DNA of 53,384 nt from Gammaproteobacteria bacterium (GTDB taxonomy: Bacteria; Pseudomonadota; Gammaproteobacteria; Steroidobacterales; Steroidobacteraceae): NCBI GenBank assembly GCA_947469285.1, contig CANIOW010000022.1:1-53384 (forward strand), read 5' to 3'. The notes beneath the pieces are model-generated. The model was not told the DNA's origin. It was given only the letters and a program-made list of their open reading frames with translations, and did not search any database. Position numbers and translations under genes: made by a program. Below are positions 35,355 to 43,397 of this stretch, piece after piece. The first letter of the stretch is position 1. Each line of letters opens with the position of its first letter.

Positions 35355-36545
35355 ATGTCCGCGACCGAACAGCCCTTACCAACCGCCCCGCGCACGCACC
35401 GCTGGCCAACCGCTGCCCCGGACGGACTGGTCGCCGCCACCTTGCTCGCCTTCTTGGCTACGGCGGGTCTGTTCTACGTCAACATCATGGCCGCGCTAGT
35501 CTCGGGCCTTGTCGAAGGCATGAACCTCACGACGCGTGAAGCTGGTTTCGTCGGTTCCGCCAATACCTACGGTGCGGCAATCGGGTCACTGGTCGCCGTA
35601 TTCGTGGGGCAGCGCGTCGCCTGGCGGCCGGTCGCACTCGCGGCGTTGATACTGCTGATTGGTATCGATCTGCTCTCGCCCGGCATCTCCCATGCCCCGA
35701 TGCTCATTGCCGTGCGCTTCATCCACGGCTGCATCGGCGGGTTACTGGTCGGCTTGTCTTTTACAGTCATCGCCCGCACCGCCTCGCCAGACCGCACTTT
35801 CGGCATGCTGCTGGTCGTACAGTTCGGTCTGGGCGGGCTAGCGACCATGACTTTGCCAAAGCTAGTGCCGGCGTTTGGACACCAGATTCTGTTCTGGTCG
35901 CTGGCGGCGTTCAGTTTCGTCACCGTGTTGATGGTGCCCTTCCTACACGACTACCCGGTAGGCCGCATCCAGCGCACGATTGCCGCCGGCCCCGTCCGGT
36001 GGCCCCTGCTTATTCCCACGTTGGCAGCCTTGTTCCTGTTCCAGGCCGCCAATATGGGCTTGTTCGCCTATATCCTCGGGCTGGCCAAGCACTCCGGGCT
36101 TAGCCTCGATGATGCCAGCACCGCAGTCGGTCTCTCGACGTGGGTCGGCATCTCCGGCTCGCTGCTGGTCGTCGTCTTCGGCTCCCGTTTCGGGCGTCAC
36201 TGGCCGCTGGTAGCCGGCATGCTGCTGACGCTGGGTGGAACCCTAGCCTTTCACTGGAGCAGCGTAGGCCACTTGTACATGCTCGCCAACTGCGCCACCA
36301 GCATCACCTGGGCTTTCGTGATGGCGTATCTGCTTGGACTCTGCGCTTCGTTCGACACCACGGGCCGTACCGCGGCCATCGGCGGATTCGTCTCCAAAAT
36401 GGGGCTCGCCTCCGGCCCCTTCATCGGTGCCTTGTTCCTCGGCCAAGACGACTACGCCACGTTGATCAACATTGCAGTCCTGGCTTTTGCACTCAGCATC
36501 CCCCTGATGCTGTATCCGGCGCGCGTGCTGGACGCAGAACGCTGA
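35355..36545 (+). CDS. MFS transporter (end of the accessory operon)
   Basis: Twelve-helix major facilitator protein, 396 residues, starting three bases after the serine hydrolase gene. Helices are evident throughout (LVAATLLAFLATAGLFYVNIMAAL and FIHGCIGGLLVGLSFTVIA among others), with a conserved gap after helix 2 (NTYGAAIGSLVAVFVGQRVAWRP). It resembles uncharacterised MFS proteins of the sugar/aromatic or drug-efflux branches. As last gene of the operon it would move the imported compound, or a processed product, across the inner membrane. Followed within 16 bases by a REP-like element. Confidence 0.85.
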   Translation: MSATEQPLPTAPRTHRWPTAAPDGLVAATLLAFLATAGLFYVNIMAALVSGLVEGMNLTTREAGFVGSANTYGAAIGSLVAVFVGQRVAWRPVALAALILLIGIDLLSPGISHAPMLIAVRFIHGCIGGLLVGLSFTVIARTASPDRTFGMLLVVQFGLGGLATMTLPKLVPAFGHQILFWSLAAFSFVTVLMVPFLHDYPVGRIQRTIAAGPVRWPLLIPTLAALFLFQAANMGLFAYILGLAKHSGLSLDDASTAVGLSTWVGISGSLLVVVFGSRFGRHWPLVAGMLLTLGGTLAFHWSSVGHLYMLANCATSITWAFVMAYLLGLCASFDTTGRTAAIGGFVSKMGLASGPFIGALFLGQDDYATLINIAVLAFALSIPLMLYPARVLDAER

Positions 36546-36560
36546 GTGGGGCGCCGCTCT

Positions 36561-36587
36561 GTTGAAGCGAGCAAGTTCGCGGCGTAG
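36561..36587 (+). repeat. REP-like element after the accessory operon
   Basis: GTTGAAGCGAGCAAGTTCGC followed by GGCGTAG carries the GCGAGC-NN-G-TCGCG core of the elements at 15378-15438 and 26357. It lies 16 bases past the MFS stop codon, so the MocR-to-MFS cluster is flanked on both sides by such elements. Confidence 0.5.
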
Positions 36588-36740
36588 CACTCGGTGGGTG
36601 GCCACCACAAGCACCTGTTCCCGCAGCATTTGGGCGGGGCGGCTGAGAAGCCATCAGCCCGGATCAACTAAAACGCAGCACATTCTCAGCACAGACTAGT
36701 TATTTGCGTCTTTCGAATGGCGCGTAAGTGTTTGATTAAT

Positions 36741-36816
36741 TGGTGAGCCGGGTGGGACTTGAACCCACGACCAACGGATTAAAAGTCCGATGCTCTACCG
36801 ACTGAGCTACCGGCCC
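36741..36816 (-). tRNA. tRNA-Lys (anticodon TTT)
   Basis: A 76-base tRNA read on the minus strand. The acceptor stem is GGGCCGG with CCGGCTC (one G-U pair), followed by A and an encoded CCA. The D-arm AGCTCAGTCGGTAGAGC, anticodon loop CTTTTAA with anticodon TTT, and T-arm GTGGGTTCAAGTCCCAC are all regular. It lies between queC and the accessory cluster with its 3' end facing the cluster. Confidence 0.97.
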
Positions 36817-36854
36817 ACCGAAGGTTGCGGAGTATAGCCCATTCGCCTCGACAC

Positions 36855-36869
36855 GGCACCGCCGGTGCC
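36855..36869. terminator. Hairpin just after queC
   Basis: GGCACC-GCC-GGTGCC is a perfect 6-bp stem with a three-base loop, beginning directly after the queC stop on the minus strand. No T-run follows. It may mark the end of the tol-pal-queEC transcript before tRNA-Lys. Confidence 0.4.
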
Positions 36870-37610
36870 TTAAGCGTAACGCGTGGGGTCTGGGACACCG
36901 GCTGCCGCAAAACCTTCGCGACGCAGCCGGCAACTGTCACAACGCCCGCAGGCCTGCCCGCTGGCGGTGGCCTGATAACAGGACACGGTGAGGCCAAACT
37001 CCACGCCGAGCCTTTGCCCTTCACGAATGATCTCAGCCTTGGACAGCGCGATGAGCGGCGCGCATACGCGAAAATGGGGCTTACTACTTTCCACGCCCAG
37101 CCGCGTGGCCAAATTAGCCAGCTGTTCGAAGGCAGCCACAAAGGCTGGGCGGCAATCGGGGTAGCCTGAATAGTCCACCGCGTTGACGCCGAGCCACAGC
37201 TCGGTGGCCCCCACCACCTCCGCCATTCCGAGTGCCAGCGCGAGAAAGACCGTGTTGCGTGCCGGGACGTAGGTGACGGGAATCCCCGTAGCCACGGGCG
37301 CCACAAAAGTGCCCGCCATTCCCTGCGTGGCATTCAACGGGACTTCGATCGCCATATCGGTCAAGGCTGAACCGCCTAGCCCACCGGTGTCGATGCGCAT
37401 GAGGCGGTGTTCCACCGCGCCCAGCGCTACCGCCAGCGTCGCCGCGGCGTCCAGTTCCGCGCGATGGCGCTGGCCGTAGTCGAAGCTGACGGCATGGCAG
37501 ACCCGGCCAGCCGCGCGCGCCATGGCCAGTACCGTGGCGGAGTCGAGCCCGCCGGATAACAGCACCACCGCATGCACGGGCGTGGTCAACACCGACTCCT
37601 GTGGGGGCAC
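36870..37610 (-). CDS. queC: 7-cyano-7-deazaguanine synthase
   Basis: ATP-dependent conversion of 7-carboxy-7-deazaguanine to preQ0 in queuosine biosynthesis. The PP-loop is [15 protein letters not shown], followed by [13 protein letters not shown], and the zinc-binding cysteines are in VSCYQ and [15 protein letters not shown] (Cys-x7-10-C-x-x-C-x-x-C). The GTG at 37610 gives 246 residues; a CAGGAG stands inside the first codons, so translation may really begin at the GTG/TTG just before [14 protein letters not shown]. It follows queE in the same operon by 12 bases. Confidence 0.95.
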   Translation of the reverse strand: MPPQESVLTTPVHAVVLLSGGLDSATVLAMARAAGRVCHAVSFDYGQRHRAELDAAATLAVALGAVEHRLMRIDTGGLGGSALTDMAIEVPLNATQGMAGTFVAPVATGIPVTYVPARNTVFLALALGMAEVVGATELWLGVNAVDYSGYPDCRPAFVAAFEQLANLATRLGVESSKPHFRVCAPLIALSKAEIIREGQRLGVEFGLTVSCYQATASGQACGRCDSCRLRREGFAAAGVPDPTRYA

Positions 37611-37622
37611 CCTAGCGTCACC

Positions 37623-38312
37623 TTACTTGCCAGGCACGTCGCCCCACAGCTGCTTGTGCAGTTGGAGCTGGAAGCGCACCGGCAAGCGGTCGGCAATCAT
37701 CCAATCTGCCAGCTCGCGCGGCAGCAACTGGCCGTGCACCGAACTGAACAGCACCTGGGTACGTGTGGCCAACGCCTGCTCGGCGACAAAGGCTTTCGAC
37801 CACAGATAGTCATCGCGGCTAGCCAGCACGAACTTCACCTGGTCGCCCGCCTTCAGCGAGGCGAGGTTCGGCAGAAAATTGCGTGTTTCTTCCCCGGAAC
37901 CCGGCGTCTTCACATCGATAACCCGGCTCACACGGGGGTCCACATCCCGCGCATCCAATGCACCGGAGGTCTCTAGTGACACGGCATAGCCAGCATCGCA
38001 CAGCGCCACCAGCAAGGGCAGGCAGGCGCGTTGCGCTAGCGGCTCTCCCCCAGTAACGCAGACATGCCGCACGCCGTAGCCGCGGACCTCCTCTAACACC
38101 GCTGGCAGTTCACGCACCTGTCCGCCGGTAAAAGCATAACTGGTATCGCACCAGTGGCAGCGCAGCGGGCAACCCGTCAGACGTACGAACACCGTTGGCC
38201 AACCGACCGAGTCTGCCTCGCCCTGCAGCGACAAAAAAATCTCGGTGAGGCGCAACCGCGTGGGCGCGTCGGCCAATGGCGGGTGCACCTCAGCGAACCT
38301 TGCCGCTGCCAT
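37623..38312 (-). CDS. queE: 7-carboxy-7-deazaguanine synthase (radical SAM)
   Basis: Radical SAM enzyme that makes 7-carboxy-7-deazaguanine, the step before QueC. It starts TEIFLSLQGEADSVGWPTVFVR and has the cluster motif CPLRCHWCDTSYAF (CxxxCxxC), CVTGGEPLAQ and LETSGALDARDVDP. 229 residues, normal length. Its start lies inside the end of cpoB (23 bases of overlap), so it is translated as part of the tol-pal operon transcript. Confidence 0.95.
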   Translation of the reverse strand: MAAARFAEVHPPLADAPTRLRLTEIFLSLQGEADSVGWPTVFVRLTGCPLRCHWCDTSYAFTGGQVRELPAVLEEVRGYGVRHVCVTGGEPLAQRACLPLLVALCDAGYAVSLETSGALDARDVDPRVSRVIDVKTPGSGEETRNFLPNLASLKAGDQVKFVLASRDDYLWSKAFVAEQALATRTQVLFSSVHGQLLPRELADWMIADRLPVRFQLQLHKQLWGDVPGK

Positions 38313-39051
38313 CGAAGGTTGCCAAACGCGCCCTTGCTTCGCGCGCCGCTGGTGAATCCGGGAATTCGCTGACCACCCGTTTGAGACTTTTACGCGCTAA
38401 AGCCCACTGCCGCAGCTCCACCTGACAGTCACCCACTTTCAACAAGGCATCCGCGCGCTTGCGTGAATCGGGGAAGCGCTCGACGACCTCTTGAAACGCC
38501 TGCAGCGCCTCCTTGAAGCGCCGTTCAACGTAGTGCACCTCACCCAGCCAATACGCCGCGTTGTCTCGCAACGCGCTGTCTGGATGCTCCACCGGGAAAC
38601 GCTCCAGCTCTGCCAGAGCACCGCCATAGTCCTTCGCCCGCAGGCGCGCGAGCGCAGCCTGATACGCCATCTCGTCCGTGACCGTGGCCACATTGCCGGC
38701 ATTGACCAGCGCCACGGGAGGTTTCGTTTCGAGCGTCGCTAAGCGCCGGTCAAGGTCGGTGTAAAGATTGTGCTGCTCAGTGCCGGCTTGCTGCGCTGCC
38801 TGCTGCAATTGTTCAAACTCGCCACGTAGTCGCCGCAACGTTTCGGACTGCAGATCCAGTTGCCGCTGCAACTCCTGCAAGGCAGCGGCTTGGCGTTCCA
38901 CCACCGCCACCCGTCCTTCAACCGCCACGGCGCGGGCTTCGACGGCAGTGGCTTTCACATACGCGGGCTCTTCTTCCACTGGCACGGTCTGGCAAGCGGC
39001 CAGCAGCGCCGCACACCCACCGGCCAGTAGCGCACGGGGAAGTGGCTTCAC
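38290..39051 (-). CDS. cpoB: Cell-division coordinator CpoB (YbgF)
   Basis: Envelope protein that works with Tol-Pal and penicillin-binding protein 1B to couple peptidoglycan synthesis and outer-membrane constriction in E. coli. The signal segment ends LLAAC, a lipobox, so this version is probably a lipoprotein, unlike soluble E. coli CpoB. A coiled coil follows (QELQRQLDLQSETLRRLRGE), then a TPR domain with three repeats (LARLRAKDYGGALAELERF, WLGEVHYVERRFKEALQAFQE, LLKVGDCQVELRQWALARKS). Its GTG start overlaps the pal stop (GTGA). 253 residues. Confidence 0.92.
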   Translation of the reverse strand: MKPLPRALLAGGCAALLAACQTVPVEEEPAYVKATAVEARAVAVEGRVAVVERQAAALQELQRQLDLQSETLRRLRGEFEQLQQAAQQAGTEQHNLYTDLDRRLATLETKPPVALVNAGNVATVTDEMAYQAALARLRAKDYGGALAELERFPVEHPDSALRDNAAYWLGEVHYVERRFKEALQAFQEVVERFPDSRKRADALLKVGDCQVELRQWALARKSLKRVVSEFPDSPAAREARARLATFDGSGKVR

Positions 39052-39599
39052 GGCAGGTACACGATCTCTACGCGGCGATTGCGGGCCCAGGCTTCCTCGC
39101 CTTCACCCTCGCCACCCGCCGCCGGCTTCTGCTCACCGAAGGACACCGTGTCCACTTGGACGTCCTGGGCGCCCGCCAACTTCAGCGCTTGCTCCACGCC
39201 CTCGGCACGGCGCAGACCAAGCGCATTGTTGTAGCTGTCCGAGCCGCGCTCATCGGTGTGGCCCTCTAGCCGCACCCGCACCGTGCTGGTGGCCAAACGT
39301 TTGCCATGGGCGGCGACCAGCGCCGTGAAGTCGCTGCGCACCGCGTCGCTGTCGAGGTCGAAATAGATGACCGACCGTGCAAGGAGCTCTGCCTGCGGAT
39401 CGGCCAAGGGCTGGGCCGGCAACAGGGTGCTGCTGTCCTGACCACTGGCAACCGCCCCGGTGGTTGGCGCCGGAGCGGTGCTGGCCGGCACCGCAGTGCC
39501 ACTGTTGGCCGCCGACTCCGGCAGCGTGGTGGGCTTTTTCGGGCACCCTGCGAGCAACAGCGTGGCGGCGGCAAGCGCAAACAGCGACAGTTTATTCAT
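39048..39599 (-). CDS. pal: Peptidoglycan-associated lipoprotein Pal
   Basis: Outer-membrane lipoprotein of the Tol-Pal system. The signal peptide ends with the lipobox LLAGC (MNKLSLFALAAATLLLAGC). A Pro/Thr/Ala-rich linker precedes an OmpA-like peptidoglycan-binding domain with IYFDLDSDAV, the TALVAAHGKRL helix, LEGHTDERGSDSYNNALG, RAEGV and the C-terminal ARNRRVEIVY. The ATG at 39599 is preceded by CAGGAG at good distance; the open frame further upstream is not used. 183 residues. Confidence 0.96.
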   Translation of the reverse strand: MNKLSLFALAAATLLLAGCPKKPTTLPESAANSGTAVPASTAPAPTTGAVASGQDSSTLLPAQPLADPQAELLARSVIYFDLDSDAVRSDFTALVAAHGKRLATSTVRVRLEGHTDERGSDSYNNALGLRRAEGVEQALKLAGAQDVQVDTVSFGEQKPAAGGEGEGEEAWARNRRVEIVYLP

Positions 39600-39684
39600 G
39601 CAAAGACTCCTGAATCGACAGCCTGAACAGTACACAACGCGCAGCTTCTAGCCGCCGGTGGATTTTGACACAGCGGAGCCCGGG

Positions 39685-41007
39685 TCAGGGCAGCCTTCCC
39701 CAAGTGGGGCTACGAATATCCGCCGCCGGGGCCGTCAGCACCGTCCGTGCACCGCTGTCGATCGCCACCGTGGCCAGCACACCGCGCCCCGCGCGCCTTG
39801 CGGCAAACACCAGCCACTGTCCGTTTGGCGCAAAGGCCGGCGACTCGTCATTCGGGCCGTCGGTCACACTGCGCAGGGTGCCCGTGGCCAGCTCCAGCAC
39901 GCCAATGCGGTAGCCACCGGCGGCGGTGCTGATCAGCGCCAGCCGACTACCATCGGGCGACACCCGCGGCCGGGCGTTATACGCGCCCTCCCAACTGACC
40001 CGCTGCGGGCGGCCACCAACCAGGGGCACCCGATAGATCTGTGCCCGCCCACCGCGGTCCGAGGTGAAATACAGCGACTGGCCGTCCGGTGCAAAGGCCG
40101 GTTCGGTATCGATGGCCGGGTCGTTCGTCACCCGCACCAGCGTCCTTGCGGCCAACTGCAGCACCCACAGATCCACATTGCCGCCCTCACTGGCCAGCGC
40201 CAACGCCAGCTGCGTGCCATCCGGTGACCAGGCGGGTGCGTCATTCAGACTGCCGCGCGCCGACACGCGTTCACGTTCGCCCGTGCGTAATTGTTGTACC
40301 CACACCGCCGAACGGCCGCCTTCAAAACTCACATAAGCCAGCTGCGTCCCGTCTGGTGAAAACGCCGGCGCCATCACCGGCTGCTGCGAACTGAGCACCG
40401 TCGTGGCATTCTCGCCATCGGCATCCGCGACCACCAGCCGAAAGCGTTGCTGCGGGGCGCGTCCTTCCACCGCGACGTACGCCAAGCGCGAGGCGAATGC
40501 GCCGGGTACGCCGATTAACCGCTCATAGACAGCATCGGCCACACGGTGCGCGCTGGTCCGTAACGTGGGCAGCGCCGCCGGCAACGACAGCCCCAGCAAG
40601 CGCTCTCCCGTCGTCACGTTATAGAGTTCGTAGTCCACAGCCAGCGTCGCGCCATTCGCGCGTACCCGCCCAACCAACACATGATCCACGGCCAAGCGTC
40701 GCCAGTCAGCCCACAGCAGCGGCTCACCGGGAGCGGGTTGCGCGAGAAGATCGGTGCGCGGTAGCACTTTAAAGCGCCCTGAGCGTTCCAGATCGGCGGT
40801 CACCACGGCGGCAAGATCCACCCCCGGCCCCACGTTACCCACAAAGGGCACCACAGCCACCGGAATGGGCGCATCACTGCCACGCGTAATCTGCACCACC
40901 AGCTGCGCCGTAGCCGTGGCACTCCAGCCGCCAGCGCAGCACACCAAACACAGCCACAGCCGGACAACGCGCCAGGGCTGCCTGCACCACCACACAGAGT
41001 CAGTCAT
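39685..41007 (-). CDS. tolB: Tol-Pal system protein TolB
   Basis: Periplasmic beta-propeller that shuttles between Pal and TolA. A signal peptide (WRVVRLWLCLVCCAGGWSATATA) is followed by an N-terminal alpha/beta domain (IPVAVVPFVG; LERSGRFKVLPRTDL; WRRLAVDHVLVGRV) and propeller blades with the repeated FSPDGTQLAY, WSPDGTQLAL, FAPDGQSLYFTS and VSPDGSRLAL motifs. The ATG overlaps the tolA end by eight bases. 440 residues, normal. Confidence 0.96.
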   Translation of the reverse strand: MTDSVWWCRQPWRVVRLWLCLVCCAGGWSATATAQLVVQITRGSDAPIPVAVVPFVGNVGPGVDLAAVVTADLERSGRFKVLPRTDLLAQPAPGEPLLWADWRRLAVDHVLVGRVRANGATLAVDYELYNVTTGERLLGLSLPAALPTLRTSAHRVADAVYERLIGVPGAFASRLAYVAVEGRAPQQRFRLVVADADGENATTVLSSQQPVMAPAFSPDGTQLAYVSFEGGRSAVWVQQLRTGERERVSARGSLNDAPAWSPDGTQLALALASEGGNVDLWVLQLAARTLVRVTNDPAIDTEPAFAPDGQSLYFTSDRGGRAQIYRVPLVGGRPQRVSWEGAYNARPRVSPDGSRLALISTAAGGYRIGVLELATGTLRSVTDGPNDESPAFAPNGQWLVFAARRAGRGVLATVAIDSGARTVLTAPAADIRSPTWGRLP

Positions 41008-41758
41008 CAGGGGTGAACTCCAAGACTAACTGCCGTTCGAACAATCGCGCATCTTGCGGCATCGGCAACGGGGAGGAACGCAACACCGCCGTGCGTAGAC
41101 TCTCGCGCACGGCCGCATCTCCATTACAGTCTTCTACCACGGCACTCACTACCGTACCGCCAGGCACTAGGGTCACGGCCACCCGGCAATGTAGGCCGCG
41201 CCGCGCAGTCGCTGGCCGGTACCAGTTAGATTCGACCCGCTCGCGCACGCGCAAGTTCCATTCATCGAGCCCGCCTTGCGCCAACGCTGTGGCGCGCGAG
41301 GTTTCGGCAGACAGCTGCGCTTCCAGCGCTGCTTCAGCGGTCAGCCGGGCTTGTGCCGCCGCTCGAGAGACCGTGGCTGCCGGCGGCGGTGTCAGGGCCC
41401 GCGCTGGTGCAGCTGCTGCTACCGGTGGTCTTTGCCGTGGCTTACGCGAAGGCGCCGCGGTGGGCTGCGGCATGGGCGGCGCCGCAACCACCGCCGGCAC
41501 TGGGGGCATGACGACTGGCTCAGCGCCGGTTACCACCGGCTTCACCGCAGACCGCGCAGGCCGCCGCAACGCCGAGGCCTCGACCAATACTGTCTGGATG
41601 GGCTGCACCTGCGGCACCACGCGGGCGTCCGGCGACCAAGACAGGCGTGCCAACAACAGCGACAGTCCCACCACCACCACATGACCCAATAAGGAGCCCA
41701 ATACCGCGCGCTGGCTGACGGAAGCCCGCGCGAGGAACAGGGACGCCTCAGCGTTCAT
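41000..41758 (-). CDS. tolA: Tol-Pal system protein TolA (short form)
   Basis: Inner-membrane protein that connects TolQR to TolB and Pal. One membrane helix (about 19-42), then a Pro/Ala/Val-rich periplasmic linker, a short Ala-rich helix (AAAQARLTAEAALEAQLSAE) and a TonB/TolA C-terminal domain (WNLRVRERVESNWYRP, then VAVTLVPGGTVVSAVVEDC). At 252 residues it is much shorter than E. coli TolA; the long Lys/Ala/Glu helix is mostly replaced by Pro-rich sequence. The ATG overlaps the tolR stop (ATGA), and it lies in its usual place between tolR and tolB. Confidence 0.9.
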   Translation of the reverse strand: MNAEASLFLARASVSQRAVLGSLLGHVVVVGLSLLLARLSWSPDARVVPQVQPIQTVLVEASALRRPARSAVKPVVTGAEPVVMPPVPAVVAAPPMPQPTAAPSRKPRQRPPVAAAAPARALTPPPAATVSRAAAQARLTAEAALEAQLSAETSRATALAQGGLDEWNLRVRERVESNWYRPATARRGLHCRVAVTLVPGGTVVSAVVEDCNGDAAVRESLRTAVLRSSPLPMPQDARLFERQLVLEFTPDD

Positions 41759-42228
41759 CGGCGGCGGTCACTCACCGGCGGCTCGGTCACAAAGCCGAGC
41801 TTGGTCGCACCCGCTCCTTGCAGCAAGGCCATGGCTTTCACCACCTCGCCGTAAGGCACGCGCGCATCTGCTCGCACCAACACCGGTGTCGCCGCATCGC
41901 GGCGCAAAAGTGCCGCCACCCGTCGTGCAACTTCAGCCGGCGCCACGGGCTTGCGCGCGTCGCCCCCGGCGTCGAGGTAGAGCACACCGGCGCGGTCCAC
42001 GGTCACCACCACCGGCTCGTGGTCACGCGTGTCCACGGCCTGCGCCGCAGCGGTGGGCAGCTCCACGTCAATGCCCTGCGTCAGCAATGGCGCCGTGATC
42101 ATGAAGATCACCAACAGCACCAGCATCACGTCGATGTAAGGCACCACATTGATTTCGGCCACCAGCCGCCGGCGTCGTACGCCACCCGCAGCGCCAGCGG
42201 CACGACCGGAAGAGGCACCATTGGCCAC
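41755..42228 (-). CDS. tolR: Tol-Pal system protein TolR
   Basis: ExbD/TolR-family proton-channel partner of TolQ. After a basic N-terminus (RRRRLVAEINVVPYIDVMLV) comes a single membrane helix LVLLVIFMITAPL carrying the proton-conducting Asp (YIDVML), then a periplasmic domain with VDRAGVLYLDAGG and VLVRADARVPYGEVVKAM. The GTG at 42228 lies ten bases past the tolQ stop and gives 157 residues; the frame also opens at an ATG at 42291 inside tolQ, which would add a Ser/Pro-rich head and is less likely. Confidence 0.93.
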   Translation of the reverse strand: MANGASSGRAAGAAGGVRRRRLVAEINVVPYIDVMLVLLVIFMITAPLLTQGIDVELPTAAAQAVDTRDHEPVVVTVDRAGVLYLDAGGDARKPVAPAEVARRVAALLRRDAATPVLVRADARVPYGEVVKAMALLQGAGATKLGFVTEPPVSDRRR

Positions 42229-42238
42229 GCGCGGACCG

Positions 42239-42946
42239 TCAGCCCGCGCGCGCCGCGTGGCGCTGCAGGATGGTGGAGAGTTCCTCGGCAAACGTGTCGA
42301 GCTTCACTTCGTAGCGCGTGAGCTGGTCGAGATAGCGGTTATAGGCCACCACGGCCGGAATGGCGGCGAGCAACCCGATGGCGGTGGCGACCAGCGCCTC
42401 GGCAATGCCTGGCGCCACCATGGCCAGCGTCGCCTGTTTGACCTGTCCAAGGCCGATGAACGCATTCAGGATGCCCCACACCGTCCCTAACAGCCCGACA
42501 TAAGGACTGGTGGAACCAATGGTGGCCAAGGTGGCCAGACCCTGCTCCAGCCCTTCAATTTCACGACTTTGCACCACCCGCATGGCGCGGCGCGCACCGT
42601 CCATTAGTTCGCTAGCCTCTAGCCCCCCAGCAGCCCGCAGACGTGAAAACTCGCGAAACCCCGCCTCAAACACCGCTTCCAGACCCGTTAACTCGCGGCG
42701 ACGTGGTTCGGCCACACGGTACAGCGCGGCCAGATCACCACCATTCCAGAACGTCGGCCCAAACACAGCCGCTTCCGCCTGCGCACTGGCGAAAGCTTTT
42801 CGCTTCTGCAAAATGACTGTCCACGAAAAAACCGAGGCGGCGATCAGCAGCAACAGTACGCACTGCACCACCCAGCTGGCATGCAGCATCAAGGACAACA
42901 CATTCAAGCCGCCCGTCAGCGGCGCCTCATTCATACCAGCGTTCAT
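42239..42946 (-). CDS. tolQ: Tol-Pal system protein TolQ
   Basis: Inner-membrane ExbB/TolQ-family channel subunit, three membrane helices (about 20-42, 136-158 and 170-195). Motifs: VVQCVLLLLIAASVFSWTVI, LATLATIGSTSPYVGLLGTVWG and GIAEALVATAIGLLAAIPAVVAYNRY. The ATG overlaps the ybgC stop (ATGA). The two first in-frame ATGs stand in a perfect 12-base tandem duplication, so either could be used; this makes the N-terminus MNAGMNEAP. 235 residues. Confidence 0.96.
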   Translation of the reverse strand: MNAGMNEAPLTGGLNVLSLMLHASWVVQCVLLLLIAASVFSWTVILQKRKAFASAQAEAAVFGPTFWNGGDLAALYRVAEPRRRELTGLEAVFEAGFREFSRLRAAGGLEASELMDGARRAMRVVQSREIEGLEQGLATLATIGSTSPYVGLLGTVWGILNAFIGLGQVKQATLAMVAPGIAEALVATAIGLLAAIPAVVAYNRYLDQLTRYEVKLDTFAEELSTILQRHAARAG

Positions 42947-42953
42947 ACCAGCG
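42930..42953. repeat. 12-base tandem duplication at the ybgC-tolQ junction
   Basis: TTCATACCAGCG occurs twice in direct succession. The copies contain the tolQ start codon, a second in-frame ATG, and the ybgC stop codon, so the start context of tolQ is duplicated in frame. Confidence 0.55.
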
Positions 42954-43395
42954 CTCCTGCCGCAAAATCCTGCAGCCTACTCACCATCTCCGCCGGCATG
43001 CGCACCGGGCGTAGCGTGCGCGAGTCGATGGTCGCAGCGCGACAAGTGGCAGTGGCCACGGTTTCACCCTCCAGTCCGCCGCGGTAGATTTCCTGCTCAA
43101 AGACACAGGTAGCGCCGCGCGCTGCCTGATACCGCGCGGTCACCATCAGGGTGTCGTCGTACTGTGCCGCACGCAACCAACGAATAGCCATGTCCACCAC
43201 CACGAACTGCACCCCTTGCTCCTCACGCAACTGCCGCTGGTGAATGCCGGCAGCCCGCAGATATTCGCTGCGACAACGTTCGAAATAATTCAGGTAGATG
43301 GAGTGATACACCACGCCGCCGGCATCGGTGTCTTCCCAATACACACGCACGGGCCAAGTGAACACGCTACCGGCTGCCTGGCTCGGGAAGGACAT
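42943..43395 (-). CDS. ybgC: Tol-Pal-associated acyl-CoA thioesterase YbgC
   Basis: Hotdog-fold thioesterase acting on acyl-CoA or acyl-ACP, always found beside tolQ in many gammaproteobacteria. Motif VYWEDTDAGGVVYHSIYLNYFERCRSE contains the catalytic Asp; the later part VVDMAIRWLRAAQYDD and ATATCRAATID also fits. 150 residues. It follows ruvB by two bases and overlaps tolQ. The name reflects neighbourhood; a direct role in Tol function is not proven. Confidence 0.94.
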   Translation of the reverse strand: MSFPSQAAGSVFTWPVRVYWEDTDAGGVVYHSIYLNYFERCRSEYLRAAGIHQRQLREEQGVQFVVVDMAIRWLRAAQYDDTLMVTARYQAARGATCVFEQEIYRGGLEGETVATATCRAATIDSRTLRPVRMPAEMVSRLQDFAAGALV

Positions 43396-43397
43396 GC

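Noticed and set aside
36546-36740. Integrase gene or duplicated tRNA tail as att site
   Set aside because: No integrase-like frame and no second copy of the tRNA-Lys 3' end found by eye in the window.
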